Origin: Rhizobium sp. Root708 | GTDB lineage: Bacteria > Pseudomonadota > Alphaproteobacteria > Rhizobiales > Rhizobiaceae | Assembly: GCF_001429725.1 (NCBI RefSeq) | Contig: NZ_LMHV01000003.1 | Location: forward strand, 124,001-188,000 | Direction of reading: 5' to 3' | Length of the DNA stretch: 64,000 bases | Shown: positions 18,469 through 27,749 of the stretch, one piece after another | How the letters are laid out: each line of letters begins with the position of its first letter | Position numbering within the stretch: position 1 is the stretch's first letter | Program-made: the position numbers and the translations under genes | The notes under the pieces: generated by a model | The model's input: only the letters and a program-made list of their open reading frames with translations | The model's database searches: none | Told to the model about the DNA's origin: nothing

Positions 18469-20825
18469 ACCAACGGAACCTCACCTTGCACAGCACACTG
18501 GCGAAACCGGCCGACGATTCCGACTCTTTCATCGACATTGATCGGCTGATTGCAATTGTGATCCGGAGAGCGGGTTCGGTAGCCCTCTGCGTCGGCGCCA
18601 TGGTGGCGATCGCCGTTGTTTATCTGCTGTTTGCGACCGCGCAATACACGTCGATGACACAAATCCTGCTCGACGACAGCATGACGCGCTATGCGCAGGA
18701 TGCCCCGCCTGTCGCGAATTCGCAGCAGATCGACATGCAGATCGCAAGCGCCGTCGAAATCCTGAAGTCCAACGAATTGGCGCTGAGGGTCGTCGACGCC
18801 GAAAAACTGCAGGACAACGACACCATCCTCGAGCCGCCGCAGTCTCCCGCCGCCCTGGTGAAGGCCGGCGTCAAACTGATTGCAAGCGCGCTGCTGCCTC
18901 GAAAGCTTCCCGCCAACGAAAATGATGCCCGCAACGGCCGCCGACAGAAGGCCGCGGCTCTGTTGCAGGACGCGCTGGCGGTATCACGCGTCAACCGAAG
19001 CGCGGTTCTCGCCGTTTCGTTCCGCTCGACCGACCGCCTGCTCGCGGCCCGCATCACGAAAGCCTATGCAACCGCCTATCTGAGCGACCAGCTCAACGCC
19101 AACTTCGACGCGACTGAAAGCGCATCAGTCTGGCTGCAGCAGCGCCTGGCTGACCTGCGCGAACGCTCGCAGCAGGCAGCTCTCGTAGTGGCCAAGTTCA
19201 AGGCCGATAACGGCCTGACCTCAGCCAACGGCGAGCTGATGTCGGAGCAGCAGCTTGCCGACCTGAACAAGCAGTTGATCGTCGCCCAGGCCGACACCGC
19301 CAGCGCTTCCGCGCGCTACAACCAGTTCAAGTCGATCATCGATCTTGGTCCGGAGAGCGCCGTCAATAACGCCGCCGTCTCGGCCGGCCAGGCGGATAAC
19401 AGTGTTATCAAGGATCTGAGAACCCGCTATATCACCGTCAGCAAGCGCGAACAGGAAGTGACGACCAATTTTGGCGAGGATCATCCCCAGGCCGTTGCGC
19501 TGCGCTCTGAGAAGCTGGATGTCTCCCGCCAGATCTATCAGGAACTGCAGCAGCTGACCGCAAGCTATCGCAATGAGTTCGAGGTCGCGCGTTCCCGTGA
19601 AGCCTCATTGCGGGCCAACATCGATCACCTGACCGGCAAGAACTCCGAAGCTGACAAGTCGCTGGTTCAGCTCAACGATCTGGAACAGCGCGCCGCTGCG
19701 CTGAAGACGCTTTATGAGTCCTACCTCGGGAAATATGAGGAAGCCTCACAACAGCAGTCCTTCCCGATCGCCAAGGCGCGCGTCATCTCGGAAGCTGGCG
19801 TACCGGTTTCGCCGTCCAGCCCGAAGAAGACAATGACCCTCGGCCTCGCCATCGTACTCGGCCTCATGGCTGGCGGCGCGCTGACGGCATTCCAGGAATT
19901 CCGCGAACGCTTCTTCCGCGTCGAGGGTGACGTTCGCACGATTCTCGGTCTGAAATTCCTGGGCTATCTGCCGCTCGTTGGGAAAGGCCCGCGCGAAAAG
20001 AAAATCTTCCGCCCGAAGGCAGCAACGGCCGCGCCGCCGCAGAGCGATCCAGCCCCGGACAGCGGCGCCACCTTCGAACGTATCATGCGTGTGGTGCTCG
20101 AGGCGCCCCGCTCGGTCTTCGCGGAAACGCTGCGCAACGCCAAGCTGGCAAGCGACGTGATGTTCCAGGGCAAGTCGGATCGCGTCATCGGCGTGGTCTC
20201 GGCGATGCCGGGAGAAGGCAAGTCCACGACAGCGGCCAATTTCGCCGCCCTGCTCGCCTCCAGCGGCAAGCGAACCCTCCTGATCGACGCCGACCTTCGC
20301 AATCCCGGCCTCACGCGCATGCTGCGGACCCCGCCCCAGTACGGTCTGGTGGAGGCCGTGCTTGGTGAGGTTCCATGGGCGAGCGCCGTAAAGGTCGACC
20401 CGGTCAGCAAGCTTGCCATCCTGCCGGTGCTGTCCAACGACCATCTGATGCACACCAGCGAACTGCTGGCATCGCAGGGCATGTTCAACCTCATGGAAAA
20501 TGCCCGCAAGATGTTCGACTATATCGTCGTCGACCTTGCGCCTCTCGGTCCTGTCATCGACGCCAAGGCATTCGCCCCGCAGGTCGACGGCTTCCTGTTC
20601 GTGACCGAATGGGGATCGACGCCGACCAACGTCGTGCGTGATATTCTCAACGCCGAGCCGCAAATCAAGTCGAAGGTTCTGGGTGTGATCCTGAACAAGA
20701 CCGACATGACCGAACTTGGCAAGTTCACGAACTTCGGCGCAGCCGAGCGCTATCGCTCGAAATATGTAAGCTACTACGCGGACGAGACGCCGAAGGCGCG
20801 TGAGCCGGCAGAAGCCGGCACCTGA
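18465..20825 (+). CDS. exoP: ExoP-like polysaccharide co-polymerase with tyrosine autokinase domain
   Basis: Inner-membrane co-polymerase/chain-length regulator of the Wzc type, 786 residues. An N-terminal Wzz domain begins after TM1 (about residues 40-60), a long periplasmic coiled coil (about 220-400) follows, then TM2 (about 455-475) and a cytoplasmic BY-kinase domain. Walker A is MPGEGKSTTA (K586), Walker A' is LLIDADLRNP, and the C-terminal tyrosine cluster (Y763, Y767, Y770, Y771) is intact. In S. meliloti ExoP works with ExoQ to set chain length and is tyrosine-phosphorylated. Last gene of the plus-strand exo series. Confidence 0.95.
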   Translation: MNQRNLTLHSTLAKPADDSDSFIDIDRLIAIVIRRAGSVALCVGAMVAIAVVYLLFATAQYTSMTQILLDDSMTRYAQDAPPVANSQQIDMQIASAVEILKSNELALRVVDAEKLQDNDTILEPPQSPAALVKAGVKLIASALLPRKLPANENDARNGRRQKAAALLQDALAVSRVNRSAVLAVSFRSTDRLLAARITKAYATAYLSDQLNANFDATESASVWLQQRLADLRERSQQAALVVAKFKADNGLTSANGELMSEQQLADLNKQLIVAQADTASASARYNQFKSIIDLGPESAVNNAAVSAGQADNSVIKDLRTRYITVSKREQEVTTNFGEDHPQAVALRSEKLDVSRQIYQELQQLTASYRNEFEVARSREASLRANIDHLTGKNSEADKSLVQLNDLEQRAAALKTLYESYLGKYEEASQQQSFPIAKARVISEAGVPVSPSSPKKTMTLGLAIVLGLMAGGALTAFQEFRERFFRVEGDVRTILGLKFLGYLPLVGKGPREKKIFRPKAATAAPPQSDPAPDSGATFERIMRVVLEAPRSVFAETLRNAKLASDVMFQGKSDRVIGVVSAMPGEGKSTTAANFAALLASSGKRTLLIDADLRNPGLTRMLRTPPQYGLVEAVLGEVPWASAVKVDPVSKLAILPVLSNDHLMHTSELLASQGMFNLMENARKMFDYIVVDLAPLGPVIDAKAFAPQVDGFLFVTEWGSTPTNVVRDILNAEPQIKSKVLGVILNKTDMTELGKFTNFGAAERYRSKYVSYYADETPKAREPAEAGT

Positions 20826-21563
20826 TCAGGTCGAGAAAAGGTGGACGCGGCCCTGCCAGAACCGCGCCACCGTCAACCGTCCGCTGCGGAACGCGCCGGT
20901 GTCGAGGTTAAGACGCGCCGGCTGTACATCGGGCTTCTCGACCGGCGTATGGCCGTGAACGACAAGCTTTGGAAGCGGCACCGGGCTTTCAAAGAAGCGA
21001 TGGCGGATGAAGACGAGATCGTCATCGCTCTGCTCCTCGAGCGACAGGCTCGGTTCGATGCCCGCATGCACGAAGAGAATGTCAGGCGTATCGACGAGGA
21101 TCGGCAGCGATCGCAGGAAGTCGATATGAGGTTTCGGCAGGGACTGCCTGATGAACGCATCAAGCTTGGCAGCTGTCGGGAAGATCAACGGCAACTGATC
21201 CGGATCCAGCCCGTACGACCGCAGCAACTCGTCCGAGCCCATCGGCAGCCAATCATTGAAGGAGATTCGCCCATCGATGTAGTCGAGCATGACGATCTCG
21301 TGGTTGCCGGTCAGGCAGACACGATCGAAATTCTGCGGCGGCGGCGCCATGAGATGGGAAATCACCTGCGCCGACGAAGGCCCGCGGTCTATGTAGTCGC
21401 CCAGCGTAACGATGAGCTTACGGCCCGGTAGCTTCGAAGCGTCTTCAACGATCGCCTGCTCGGCGCGCTCAAGCAGATCGTGCCTGCCGTGAATGTCGCC
21501 TATGGCGTAGATCGGCATGTCGCCGGGATCGATATGAAGCCGCGTTCGGGCGGTCGATGCCAT
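20826..21563 (-). CDS. Metallophosphoesterase, serine/threonine phosphatase type
   Basis: Calcineurin-like (PPP family) phosphoesterase, 245 residues. All metal-binding signatures are present in order: GDIHGR, GDYIDRGP, GNHE and VVHGHTPVE near the C-terminus. Bacterial members remove phosphate from proteins or nucleotides such as diadenosine polyphosphates; the substrate here is unknown. ATG 21563 (MASTARTRL) follows GCGAGG. The stop abuts the exoP stop with no spacer, so the two genes converge end to end. A link to ExoP dephosphorylation is only a guess from position. Confidence 0.85.
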   Translation of the reverse strand: MASTARTRLHIDPGDMPIYAIGDIHGRHDLLERAEQAIVEDASKLPGRKLIVTLGDYIDRGPSSAQVISHLMAPPPQNFDRVCLTGNHEIVMLDYIDGRISFNDWLPMGSDELLRSYGLDPDQLPLIFPTAAKLDAFIRQSLPKPHIDFLRSLPILVDTPDILFVHAGIEPSLSLEEQSDDDLVFIRHRFFESPVPLPKLVVHGHTPVEKPDVQPARLNLDTGAFRSGRLTVARFWQGRVHLFST

Positions 21564-21751
21564 ACAAAACCTCGCATTATCGTCTGTCGCGGCTGTCGAA
21601 TGCTGCCAGCGACACATAACTATCCCGCTGCTTACGACAATCAAGCGCGTAATAAAATTCCAGCAGCACCCGTATTTCTAGAAAAACCGGTCTTACCATC
21701 GCGTGAGCGATACAGCATTCCTTAGACCCTTGGCATGATTGAAGGCAACCG

Positions 21752-22855
21752 ATGGGAAGCGTATCGCAGTTTCACAACGGAGAAAGGCCCGTCGCTCATC
21801 GCATCGAGAGCGAAGAGGAAGCCTTGGCGGTCGCCCGGCAGCTGTCTGCATCCTTCGCGCTACAGTCGAGCGAACGCGACATCAACCGCATCCTGCCTCA
21901 TACCGAAATCGACGCACTTTTCGCCTCCGGGCTGGGTGCGGTCACCGTGCCGCCGGAGTTTGACGGGCTCGACATCGGCAACGCCCTGCTCGGGGAAATC
22001 GTAGCGATCATAGCGGAGGGCGATCCCTCGATCAGTGAATGCCTCGAACGGCATTTCTCGACATTGGAGCGCCTGAGGGAAACCGGAAGCGAAAGCCTGC
22101 AGCAGGTTCTGTACGAGCGTGCATTGGCGGGAGAGAGGTTTACGACGGCAATCCTTCAGGACACGGCAACCATTCACGCCGACCAGCTCGCTCATCGGAT
22201 CACCGGCCGAAGCCTGCCCGCCACCGCCCTGCTCTTTTACGACTGGATAGCCGTCATCGGGATAGATCAGGCAGGCGAGGGAATGGAGTTCTATCTGCCG
22301 AGGGATGCTGGCGGATTGCAGTGTCTCGATGATTGGGATGGCTTTGGCCAACGAACCAACGGGACCGGCACACTGGTTGCGACTGACGTGCGCGCCGCCG
22401 GCGACACCACGGCTCATGTCGATCCATCGACGCCCTCTCTCGTGCTGGCACTCGAAGCCCTGATGCATGCGGGGACCGCGCTTGGAATAGCGCGCAGCGT
22501 GCTGGCGGGCCTCTTGGAGCCTCAAAGCTCTTCGCGACTGGGAAAACTGATGATCGACATAGAGGCAACGGCCGCGCTGATCCAGCGCGCTGGCGGACGT
22601 ATCGACCTCGCCCAGGTCGGCCCCTCCAACCGCTCGATCGAAGCGGCAACCTTATCGGCGCTGGCGGCAAAAGCAATTGCGGGCACGACGGCGCTCGAAG
22701 CATCGGGCCTGCTGTTCGAGCTATCCTCGACCGCGACAACGAGCATCGGTCTCAATCTCGATCGACATTGGCGCAACGCGCGGCTGCATGGCGCAGGTCA
22801 CACCACAGCGGAAATCTACAGCCGCGTCGGCAACCTGCAACGCAACGATGGGTGA
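21752..22855 (+). CDS. SfnB-like acyl-CoA-dehydrogenase-fold flavoenzyme
   Basis: Acyl-CoA dehydrogenase superfamily protein, 367 residues, of the SfnB/DszC branch used in sulfur acquisition. The N-terminal helical part (ALAVARQLSASFALQSSERDINRILPHTEIDALFASGLG) and DDWDGFGQRTNGTGT parallel the SfnB-like protein at 47962 (DDWDGFGQRVTGSGT). LNLDRHWRNARLH near the C-terminus is also shared. It is about 40 residues shorter than that paralogue, mainly in the central region, so activity may differ. It runs convergently with the Rrf2 gene, with 3 bases between stops. Confidence 0.75.
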   Translation: MGSVSQFHNGERPVAHRIESEEEALAVARQLSASFALQSSERDINRILPHTEIDALFASGLGAVTVPPEFDGLDIGNALLGEIVAIIAEGDPSISECLERHFSTLERLRETGSESLQQVLYERALAGERFTTAILQDTATIHADQLAHRITGRSLPATALLFYDWIAVIGIDQAGEGMEFYLPRDAGGLQCLDDWDGFGQRTNGTGTLVATDVRAAGDTTAHVDPSTPSLVLALEALMHAGTALGIARSVLAGLLEPQSSSRLGKLMIDIEATAALIQRAGGRIDLAQVGPSNRSIEAATLSALAAKAIAGTTALEASGLLFELSSTATTSIGLNLDRHWRNARLHGAGHTTAEIYSRVGNLQRNDG

Positions 22856-22858
22856 GGC

Positions 22859-23323
22859 TTACTTTGCGGCCTTCAGCGGAGCCGCATCTTCGTTTTCATC
22901 GATCTTGTTGCCCGATGCCACGAACTGCTCGAGCGTCATGTTGTCGAGAATGTCGGCGATCGCGTCCCGAACTTCGGTCATGGAGCGTCGCACCTGACAG
23001 GTCTCGGGATCAAGACAGTCGTCGCATGCTTCGAAGGCGGTGCGGCTGGCGCAGCGGATTGGGGCCAACGGCCCATCCAGCGTGCGGATCACATGCCCGA
23101 TGCGGATATCGGATGCGGCCCGCGACAGCGAATAGCCGCCGCCGGGCCCCTTCTTGGAGCGGAGAATACCGACGTTGCGAAGTTCCAGCAGGATCGTATC
23201 GAGGAACTTTTTGGGAATGTTGTTGCGAGCGGCGACATCATTGATGAAGGCAGTTTCTCCCGGCGCGAGACGCGCGAGATCCACCAACGCCTTCAAGCCA
23301 TACTTTCCCTTTTTCGTCAGCAT
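22859..23323 (-). CDS. Rrf2-family transcription regulator with four cysteines
   Basis: Rrf2 winged-helix regulator, 154 residues. MLTKKGKYGLKALVDLA opens the HTH domain and KKGPGGGYSLSRA is the Rrf2 wing. C91, C100, C103 and C109 (RCASRTAFEAC-DDC-C) form the loop that in several Rrf2 proteins binds an iron-sulfur cluster or senses thiols. The start at 23323 matches the family; the frame is open 23 codons more. Placed tail-to-tail with an SfnB-like gene, so a role in sulfur or cysteine control is plausible but inferred. Confidence 0.85.
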   Translation of the reverse strand: MLTKKGKYGLKALVDLARLAPGETAFINDVAARNNIPKKFLDTILLELRNVGILRSKKGPGGGYSLSRAASDIRIGHVIRTLDGPLAPIRCASRTAFEACDDCLDPETCQVRRSMTEVRDAIADILDNMTLEQFVASGNKIDENEDAAPLKAAK

Positions 23324-23506
23324 GTTCGTTTGCCCTGCCGCCCTGTATCCATCCCCATCAATCAGCAAATAACGCCAAAAGCGTGAACACACAACAAATA
23401 GCTATCATTTATATAGTTTATGTTTGCAGATCGCGTGGGGATAGTAGACCTGAAGAATACTCCGGTTCCGCACTTTGGCGGGCACGCTATACGAACGCCT
23501 GGCTGT

Positions 23507-23713
23507 TTAGCCCCGTCCCGTGCCGGTCGGCGTGGGGCCGCCGCTCATGAAAACGCCGAATGCAAGCGCGACCATGAGGATCACGAAAATGATCGCGCCG
23601 AGCACCGCCCAGATCGACATCCTTCGCCCCTCGGCAATCAGATGCTCCTCGCGCGCGACGGTCGGCTCCGGTCGCGGAGAGGAAGTACCTGCTCTTGGTT
23701 CATCTTGCGCCAT
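23507..23713 (-). CDS. Small single-span membrane protein, unknown function
   Basis: A 68-residue protein from ATG 23713, which follows AGAGGT. The first 32 residues are polar (rich in Glu, Arg, Pro); one hydrophobic helix spans about residues 33-55 (IWAVLGAIIFVILMVALAFG) and the tail is Gly/Pro/Thr. Predicted to sit in the inner membrane with its N-terminus in the cytoplasm. I do not recognise the family. It lies downstream of nadE and the small gene at 23763. Confidence 0.6.
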   Translation of the reverse strand: MAQDEPRAGTSSPRPEPTVAREEHLIAEGRRMSIWAVLGAIIFVILMVALAFGVFMSGGPTPTGTGRG

Positions 23714-23762
23714 GACATACCTCTGCAACCAGACCATCGGCAGAGAACGATCGGTCCGGTCC

Positions 23763-24023
23763 TCAGACCAGCGGATCTCGTCCTTCTGCGGCACTCTCAT
23801 TGAGTTCCGCGGCGATATCTTCCGCATCCTGCTTGCTGAGACCGACGAGATCGCGCCCGTCGGTCGCGGCCGGCAACGAAGTAAAGGTGTCGATGACCGA
23901 CCATCCGCCAGGCGTCTCCCTGCGGACCTGGTAGCGTGGAAGCTCCTCGGGCTCGTCGCATGTCATCTCGGCCACCTCGCGAATACTCGCTACGATATGT
24001 GTTGCGACCTGCGCGCCCGACAA
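23763..24023 (-). CDS. Small hypothetical protein
   Basis: Soluble 86-residue protein if started at TTG 24023, 9 bases after the nadE stop, or 67 residues if started at ATG 23966, which has the better ribosome site (GCGAGG). The core RYQVRRETPGGWSVIDTFTSLPAA followed by an acidic helix (LSKQDAEDIAAELNE) looks like a genuine compact domain. No family recognised. It follows nadE closely and may be co-transcribed with it. Confidence 0.5.
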   Translation of the reverse strand: MSGAQVATHIVASIREVAEMTCDEPEELPRYQVRRETPGGWSVIDTFTSLPAATDGRDLVGLSKQDAEDIAAELNESAAEGRDPLV

Positions 24024-24032
24024 GGACGGCGC

Positions 24033-26084
24033 TTAACTTTCGCCATCGGGAACGTTGGTCTTCAGTTCCTTTATCCAAATCCGCGCGTTGCCGTCGGAGG
24101 GCGCGCGCCAATCGCCTCGCGGCGAAAGCGATCCGCCCGATGTCACCTTCGGGCCGTTCGGCGACGCGGATCGCTTGAACTGGCTGATCGTGAAGAAGCG
24201 GAACAGGAAAACCTCCATCCAGCGGCGAATTGTCGGCAGGTCGAAGCTCCTGCGTTTGTCGGCCGGGAAATGCGGCGGCCATACGCCGGACTTCGCATCG
24301 CTCCACGCCTGGTAGGCAAGGAACGCGACCTTGGACGGGCGCAACCCGAACCGCGTCGTGTAATACAGGAAGAAATCATGCAGGTCGTAAGGACCGATCT
24401 TGTCCTCGGTGCTCTGCATCACGCCGTTTTCGTCGGCCGGAACCAGCTCCGGCGAAATCAGGGTGCCCAGGATACGCTCCAGCGTGGCCTTGGTTTCCGC
24501 GTCGAAGTCGCTCGTGCGAATAACCCAGCGAATGAGGTGCTGGATCAACGTCTTCGGCACCGATGCGTTGACGTTGTAATGGCTCATCTGGTCGCCGACA
24601 CCGTAGGTCGACCAGCCAAGGCCGATTTCCGACAGGTCGCCGGTGCCGAGCACAAACGCGTTGCGCTGGTTTGCCGCCCTGAACAGAAAGTCGGTGCGCA
24701 GGCCCGCCTGGACGTTCTCGAACGTCGTATCGTAAACAGGCTCGCCACCGGCGAACGGATGCTTGAGATCCCGCAGCAGCTGCAGCGCCAGCGGCTTGAT
24801 GTCGACCTCTTCGGCTGACACGCCCATGCTCCGCATCAGAGACCAGGCGTTCGACTTGGTTTCGTCGCCGGTCGCAAACCCCGGCATCGTGAAGCACAAG
24901 ATATCCGAGCGCGGCCAACCCAGCCGATCGAAGGCGCGGGCGGCGACGAGCAGAGCGTGGGTCGAGTCGAGCCCTCCCGAGATGCCGAGGCAAAGCCGCT
25001 TGATGCCGGTCGAGCTCAACCGCTTCATCAGCCCCTGCACCTGGATATTGAAGGTTTCGTAGCAATCCTGGTCGAGCCTGCTGGCATCGGCCGGCACGAA
25101 GGGGAAGCGCGCGACGTCACGCTCGAAGCCGACGTCTCCGGCAGGCTTCGCAAATGAAAAGCGAACCGTGCGGAACTGCCTGTCCGCCGTCAGATTGAGC
25201 GTCGCAGCGTCGTTGAACGTCCCGGTCCGCAGGCGTTCGAGGCGCAGCCGCTCGAGATCGACATCGGCGACGCACATCTGCGACTCGGTGGGGAAGCGAT
25301 CCGTCTCCGCCAGCATGGTGCCGAGCTCGTAGACGCAGGCCTGGCCGTCCCAGGCAAGGTCGGTGGTCGATTCACCGGGGCCCGCGGCGGAGTAGATATA
25401 GGCCGAGAGACTGCGGGCTGACTGCGCGGAGCAAAGCAGCTTGCGTGTATCGGCCTTACCCACGGTGATGTTGCTTGCGGAGAGATTGGCGAGGACCAGC
25501 GCGCCGGCCAGCGCGCCGAAATCGCTCGGAGGCGCCGGCGCCCACAGGTCTTCGCAGATCTCGACATGGAAGATGAAATCCTGCAGCTCCTCGGCCGCAA
25601 AAATCAGATCCGTGCCGAACGGCACAACATCGCCGGCCACAGTGATGCTGCGACCTCTGACGTCCCTCCCCGACGCAAACCAGCGCTTCTCATAGAATTC
25701 GCGGTAGTTCGGAAGATGGGTCTTCGGCACGACCCCGAGAACCTTGCCGGCATGGATCGCGATCGCGCAATTATAAAGACGTCCGCCGCTTTGCAGCGGA
25801 GCGCCGACGATCAGCACCGGCGTCAGATCCTTGCTGGCCCTGACGATATCGGCGATCGCCGCATCGACCGATCTCAACAGCGCATCCTGTCCAAGCAGAT
25901 CGTCGATCGAATAGCCGGAGATACCGAGCTCCGGAAAGACCATCAAGCCGACGCTGCGTGTATGGCCCTGGCGCGCGAGTTCGAGCGTTGCCGCTGCGTT
26001 GAAATCCGGATCGCCGATCTCGCAGCTCGGCGTGCATGCCGCCACGCGGACAAATCCTTGATCGTAAACCGAATAGAAATTCAC
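24033..26084 (-). CDS. nadE: Glutamine-dependent NAD+ synthetase
   Basis: Converts deamido-NAD to NAD+ using glutamine-derived ammonia, cytoplasmic, 683 residues. The N-terminal nitrilase-type glutaminase has Glu in FPELGISGYSIDD, Lys in PKTHLPNYREFYEKRWF and the nucleophile Cys in VEICEDLWAP. The synthetase half has the ATP-pyrophosphatase loop ISGGLDST. Length fits the Mycobacterium-type NadE. GTG 26084 (VNFYSVYDQGFVRVAA) is chosen because GGAGG lies 7 bases before it and the family starts there; the frame stays open 48 codons further. Confidence 0.93.
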   Translation of the reverse strand: MNFYSVYDQGFVRVAACTPSCEIGDPDFNAAATLELARQGHTRSVGLMVFPELGISGYSIDDLLGQDALLRSVDAAIADIVRASKDLTPVLIVGAPLQSGGRLYNCAIAIHAGKVLGVVPKTHLPNYREFYEKRWFASGRDVRGRSITVAGDVVPFGTDLIFAAEELQDFIFHVEICEDLWAPAPPSDFGALAGALVLANLSASNITVGKADTRKLLCSAQSARSLSAYIYSAAGPGESTTDLAWDGQACVYELGTMLAETDRFPTESQMCVADVDLERLRLERLRTGTFNDAATLNLTADRQFRTVRFSFAKPAGDVGFERDVARFPFVPADASRLDQDCYETFNIQVQGLMKRLSSTGIKRLCLGISGGLDSTHALLVAARAFDRLGWPRSDILCFTMPGFATGDETKSNAWSLMRSMGVSAEEVDIKPLALQLLRDLKHPFAGGEPVYDTTFENVQAGLRTDFLFRAANQRNAFVLGTGDLSEIGLGWSTYGVGDQMSHYNVNASVPKTLIQHLIRWVIRTSDFDAETKATLERILGTLISPELVPADENGVMQSTEDKIGPYDLHDFFLYYTTRFGLRPSKVAFLAYQAWSDAKSGVWPPHFPADKRRSFDLPTIRRWMEVFLFRFFTISQFKRSASPNGPKVTSGGSLSPRGDWRAPSDGNARIWIKELKTNVPDGES

Positions 26085-26340
26085 CAATGCCTCCAGCAGC
26101 AAAGCGCCCTGCCCAACCATTACATCCAAAAGCGCTGCGGCAAAACCATATCTGCCGACGACGCCCCCGCTCTGCAAGCCTACCGAAAGGTTGCACGCGC
26201 TTGCATGACCGCAGGTTGCATACACCAAAGATCAAGTGCGATTAGGGGCAAAAAATTACAAAACTGTCATAAAACTATGAGCGACGCGGCCTATATCGCA
26301 CTCCCGCGCCCCTTCTGCATGCCTTCTAGTAGAGCGATGA

Positions 26341-27408
26341 ATGTCTGAACCTGCCCATGTCCGCGCCGGACTGCTTCGGGAATCTTTTCCCGGTGAGCGC
26401 CGCGTTGCGTTGACGCCGGACGACATTCGCCGACTATCCAGCCGCTTTACCTTTCTGTTCGAGCCCGGATGCGGCGAGTCCGCCGGCTACAGCGATCCCG
26501 ACTACATGAAAGCCGGCGCGCACGCCGCTGCACCAGCCGACGTCGTACAATGCGATCTCGTCGTCAGCGTCCGCAGACCGGAGAGGTCCGTCCCCAATCA
26601 CACTGCTACCGTCTTTCTCGGAAGCTCGGCACGCGCTGCAAACACCTCGCTCGGCCCGTCGCTCGAGCTCGAGCTCGCGCGCCTCGAAGGCTTTGCGGAT
26701 GCTGCCGCAATGGATGCGGCCACCACGCAGGCTACCGTTCTTGGCCATGCTGCCGTCCTCGAGGGCGTACGGTTGATGAAGATCGGACATTCGATGCTGA
26801 CGCTGGAAGGCAGCTTCGTCCGCCCGATCAGAATGGCAGCCATCGGCGTCAACACGGCATCCCTGCAAGCGATTGCAACCGCCAGAAAGCTAGGCGCCCT
26901 CACCCACGTTTTCGGCTTGAGCGAGATCGATCGAGCGAAAGTGGAGCGACTGGGAGCAAAATTCTCGGCGATAGACACGGCAATCCTGGCTGCCGGTCTC
27001 AAGCCCGAGCAAGCTCGCCGGCAACTCGGTCGTCAGCTTGCCTCGATGCAGATGATCGTCACGAACCTCCACGAATCAGGCAGCGCCGCCCCGGTGCTGA
27101 TCGACGAAGAAACGCTCAGCTCCCTGCCCCCCGGCTCGGTCATCATCGACCTTGCAGCCGCGAACGGAGGAAACTGCGCATTCACGCGCATCGATCAAAC
27201 AGTGACCGCGCACGCAGTCAGCATCGTCGGCTCGACGCTGCTCGCAAGCAACGAAGCCGCCGAAGCAAGTCGATTGTTCAGTGATTGTGTCCGACGACTG
27301 CTCGAACACTTGGTTGAACCCGGGGAACATCTTTGGCTGCAGCGTAAGGATGCGGTCTTGGATCGTCTTATGGGCAGATCGGACGGAGAGAAACCAAGGG
27401 CTTCATAA
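26341..27408 (+). CDS. Alanine dehydrogenase/PntA-like protein with altered nucleotide loop
   Basis: Member of the alanine dehydrogenase/transhydrogenase-alpha superfamily, 355 residues. The N-terminal domain is recognisable (RESFPGERRVALTPDDIRRL, then YMKAGAHAA). In the Rossmann part, SLQAIATARKLGALTHVF and VERLGAKF match PntA, but the glycine loop that normally reads GxGxxG is replaced by IGVNTAS, losing the key glycines. No pntB or PntA membrane part is nearby. It may be a non-catalytic or differently specific relative. The ribosome site is weak. Confidence 0.65.
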   Translation: MSEPAHVRAGLLRESFPGERRVALTPDDIRRLSSRFTFLFEPGCGESAGYSDPDYMKAGAHAAAPADVVQCDLVVSVRRPERSVPNHTATVFLGSSARAANTSLGPSLELELARLEGFADAAAMDAATTQATVLGHAAVLEGVRLMKIGHSMLTLEGSFVRPIRMAAIGVNTASLQAIATARKLGALTHVFGLSEIDRAKVERLGAKFSAIDTAILAAGLKPEQARRQLGRQLASMQMIVTNLHESGSAAPVLIDEETLSSLPPGSVIIDLAAANGGNCAFTRIDQTVTAHAVSIVGSTLLASNEAAEASRLFSDCVRRLLEHLVEPGEHLWLQRKDAVLDRLMGRSDGEKPRAS

Positions 27409-27749
27409 CCGGGACAGCACGCCTCTCTCGCAATAATGCTGCATTGCAACATTGTTCGCCGGCGAAAGAGATGTCTTCCATGCCATTGAGAACATTATGT
27501 TTTCTGAATGGCTAATAAAGGGATTATTGCGGCCTTTGCCACAGTTGCCTTTCTGCAACAGCCCGATGTTGCATCGCAAATAAAACGAATTATGACTGTA
27601 TCTATGATTGATACATTTAAGCCAAAATGTAATTTGCCGGTCACGGGAACATCACGTCCCCGTGAGGGCTTGTTTTGAAATTGGGGTAGGTAGGGGCCGT
27701 TCTCGGCAGCAATGACCTGTGCCCAATCCTAAATAGATTGGACTCAACT
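27409..27749. promoter_or_regulatory. A+T-rich leader and promoter region of the porin gene
   Basis: About 340 bases without a gene, A+T-rich in its second half. It holds a perfect 12-base palindrome TTCGCCGGCGAA (27456-27467) and an imperfect dyad with arms GCCATT and AATGGC (27482-27512). A strong porin promoter is expected between about 27590 and 27700; the exact start cannot be fixed by eye. Confidence 0.5.
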
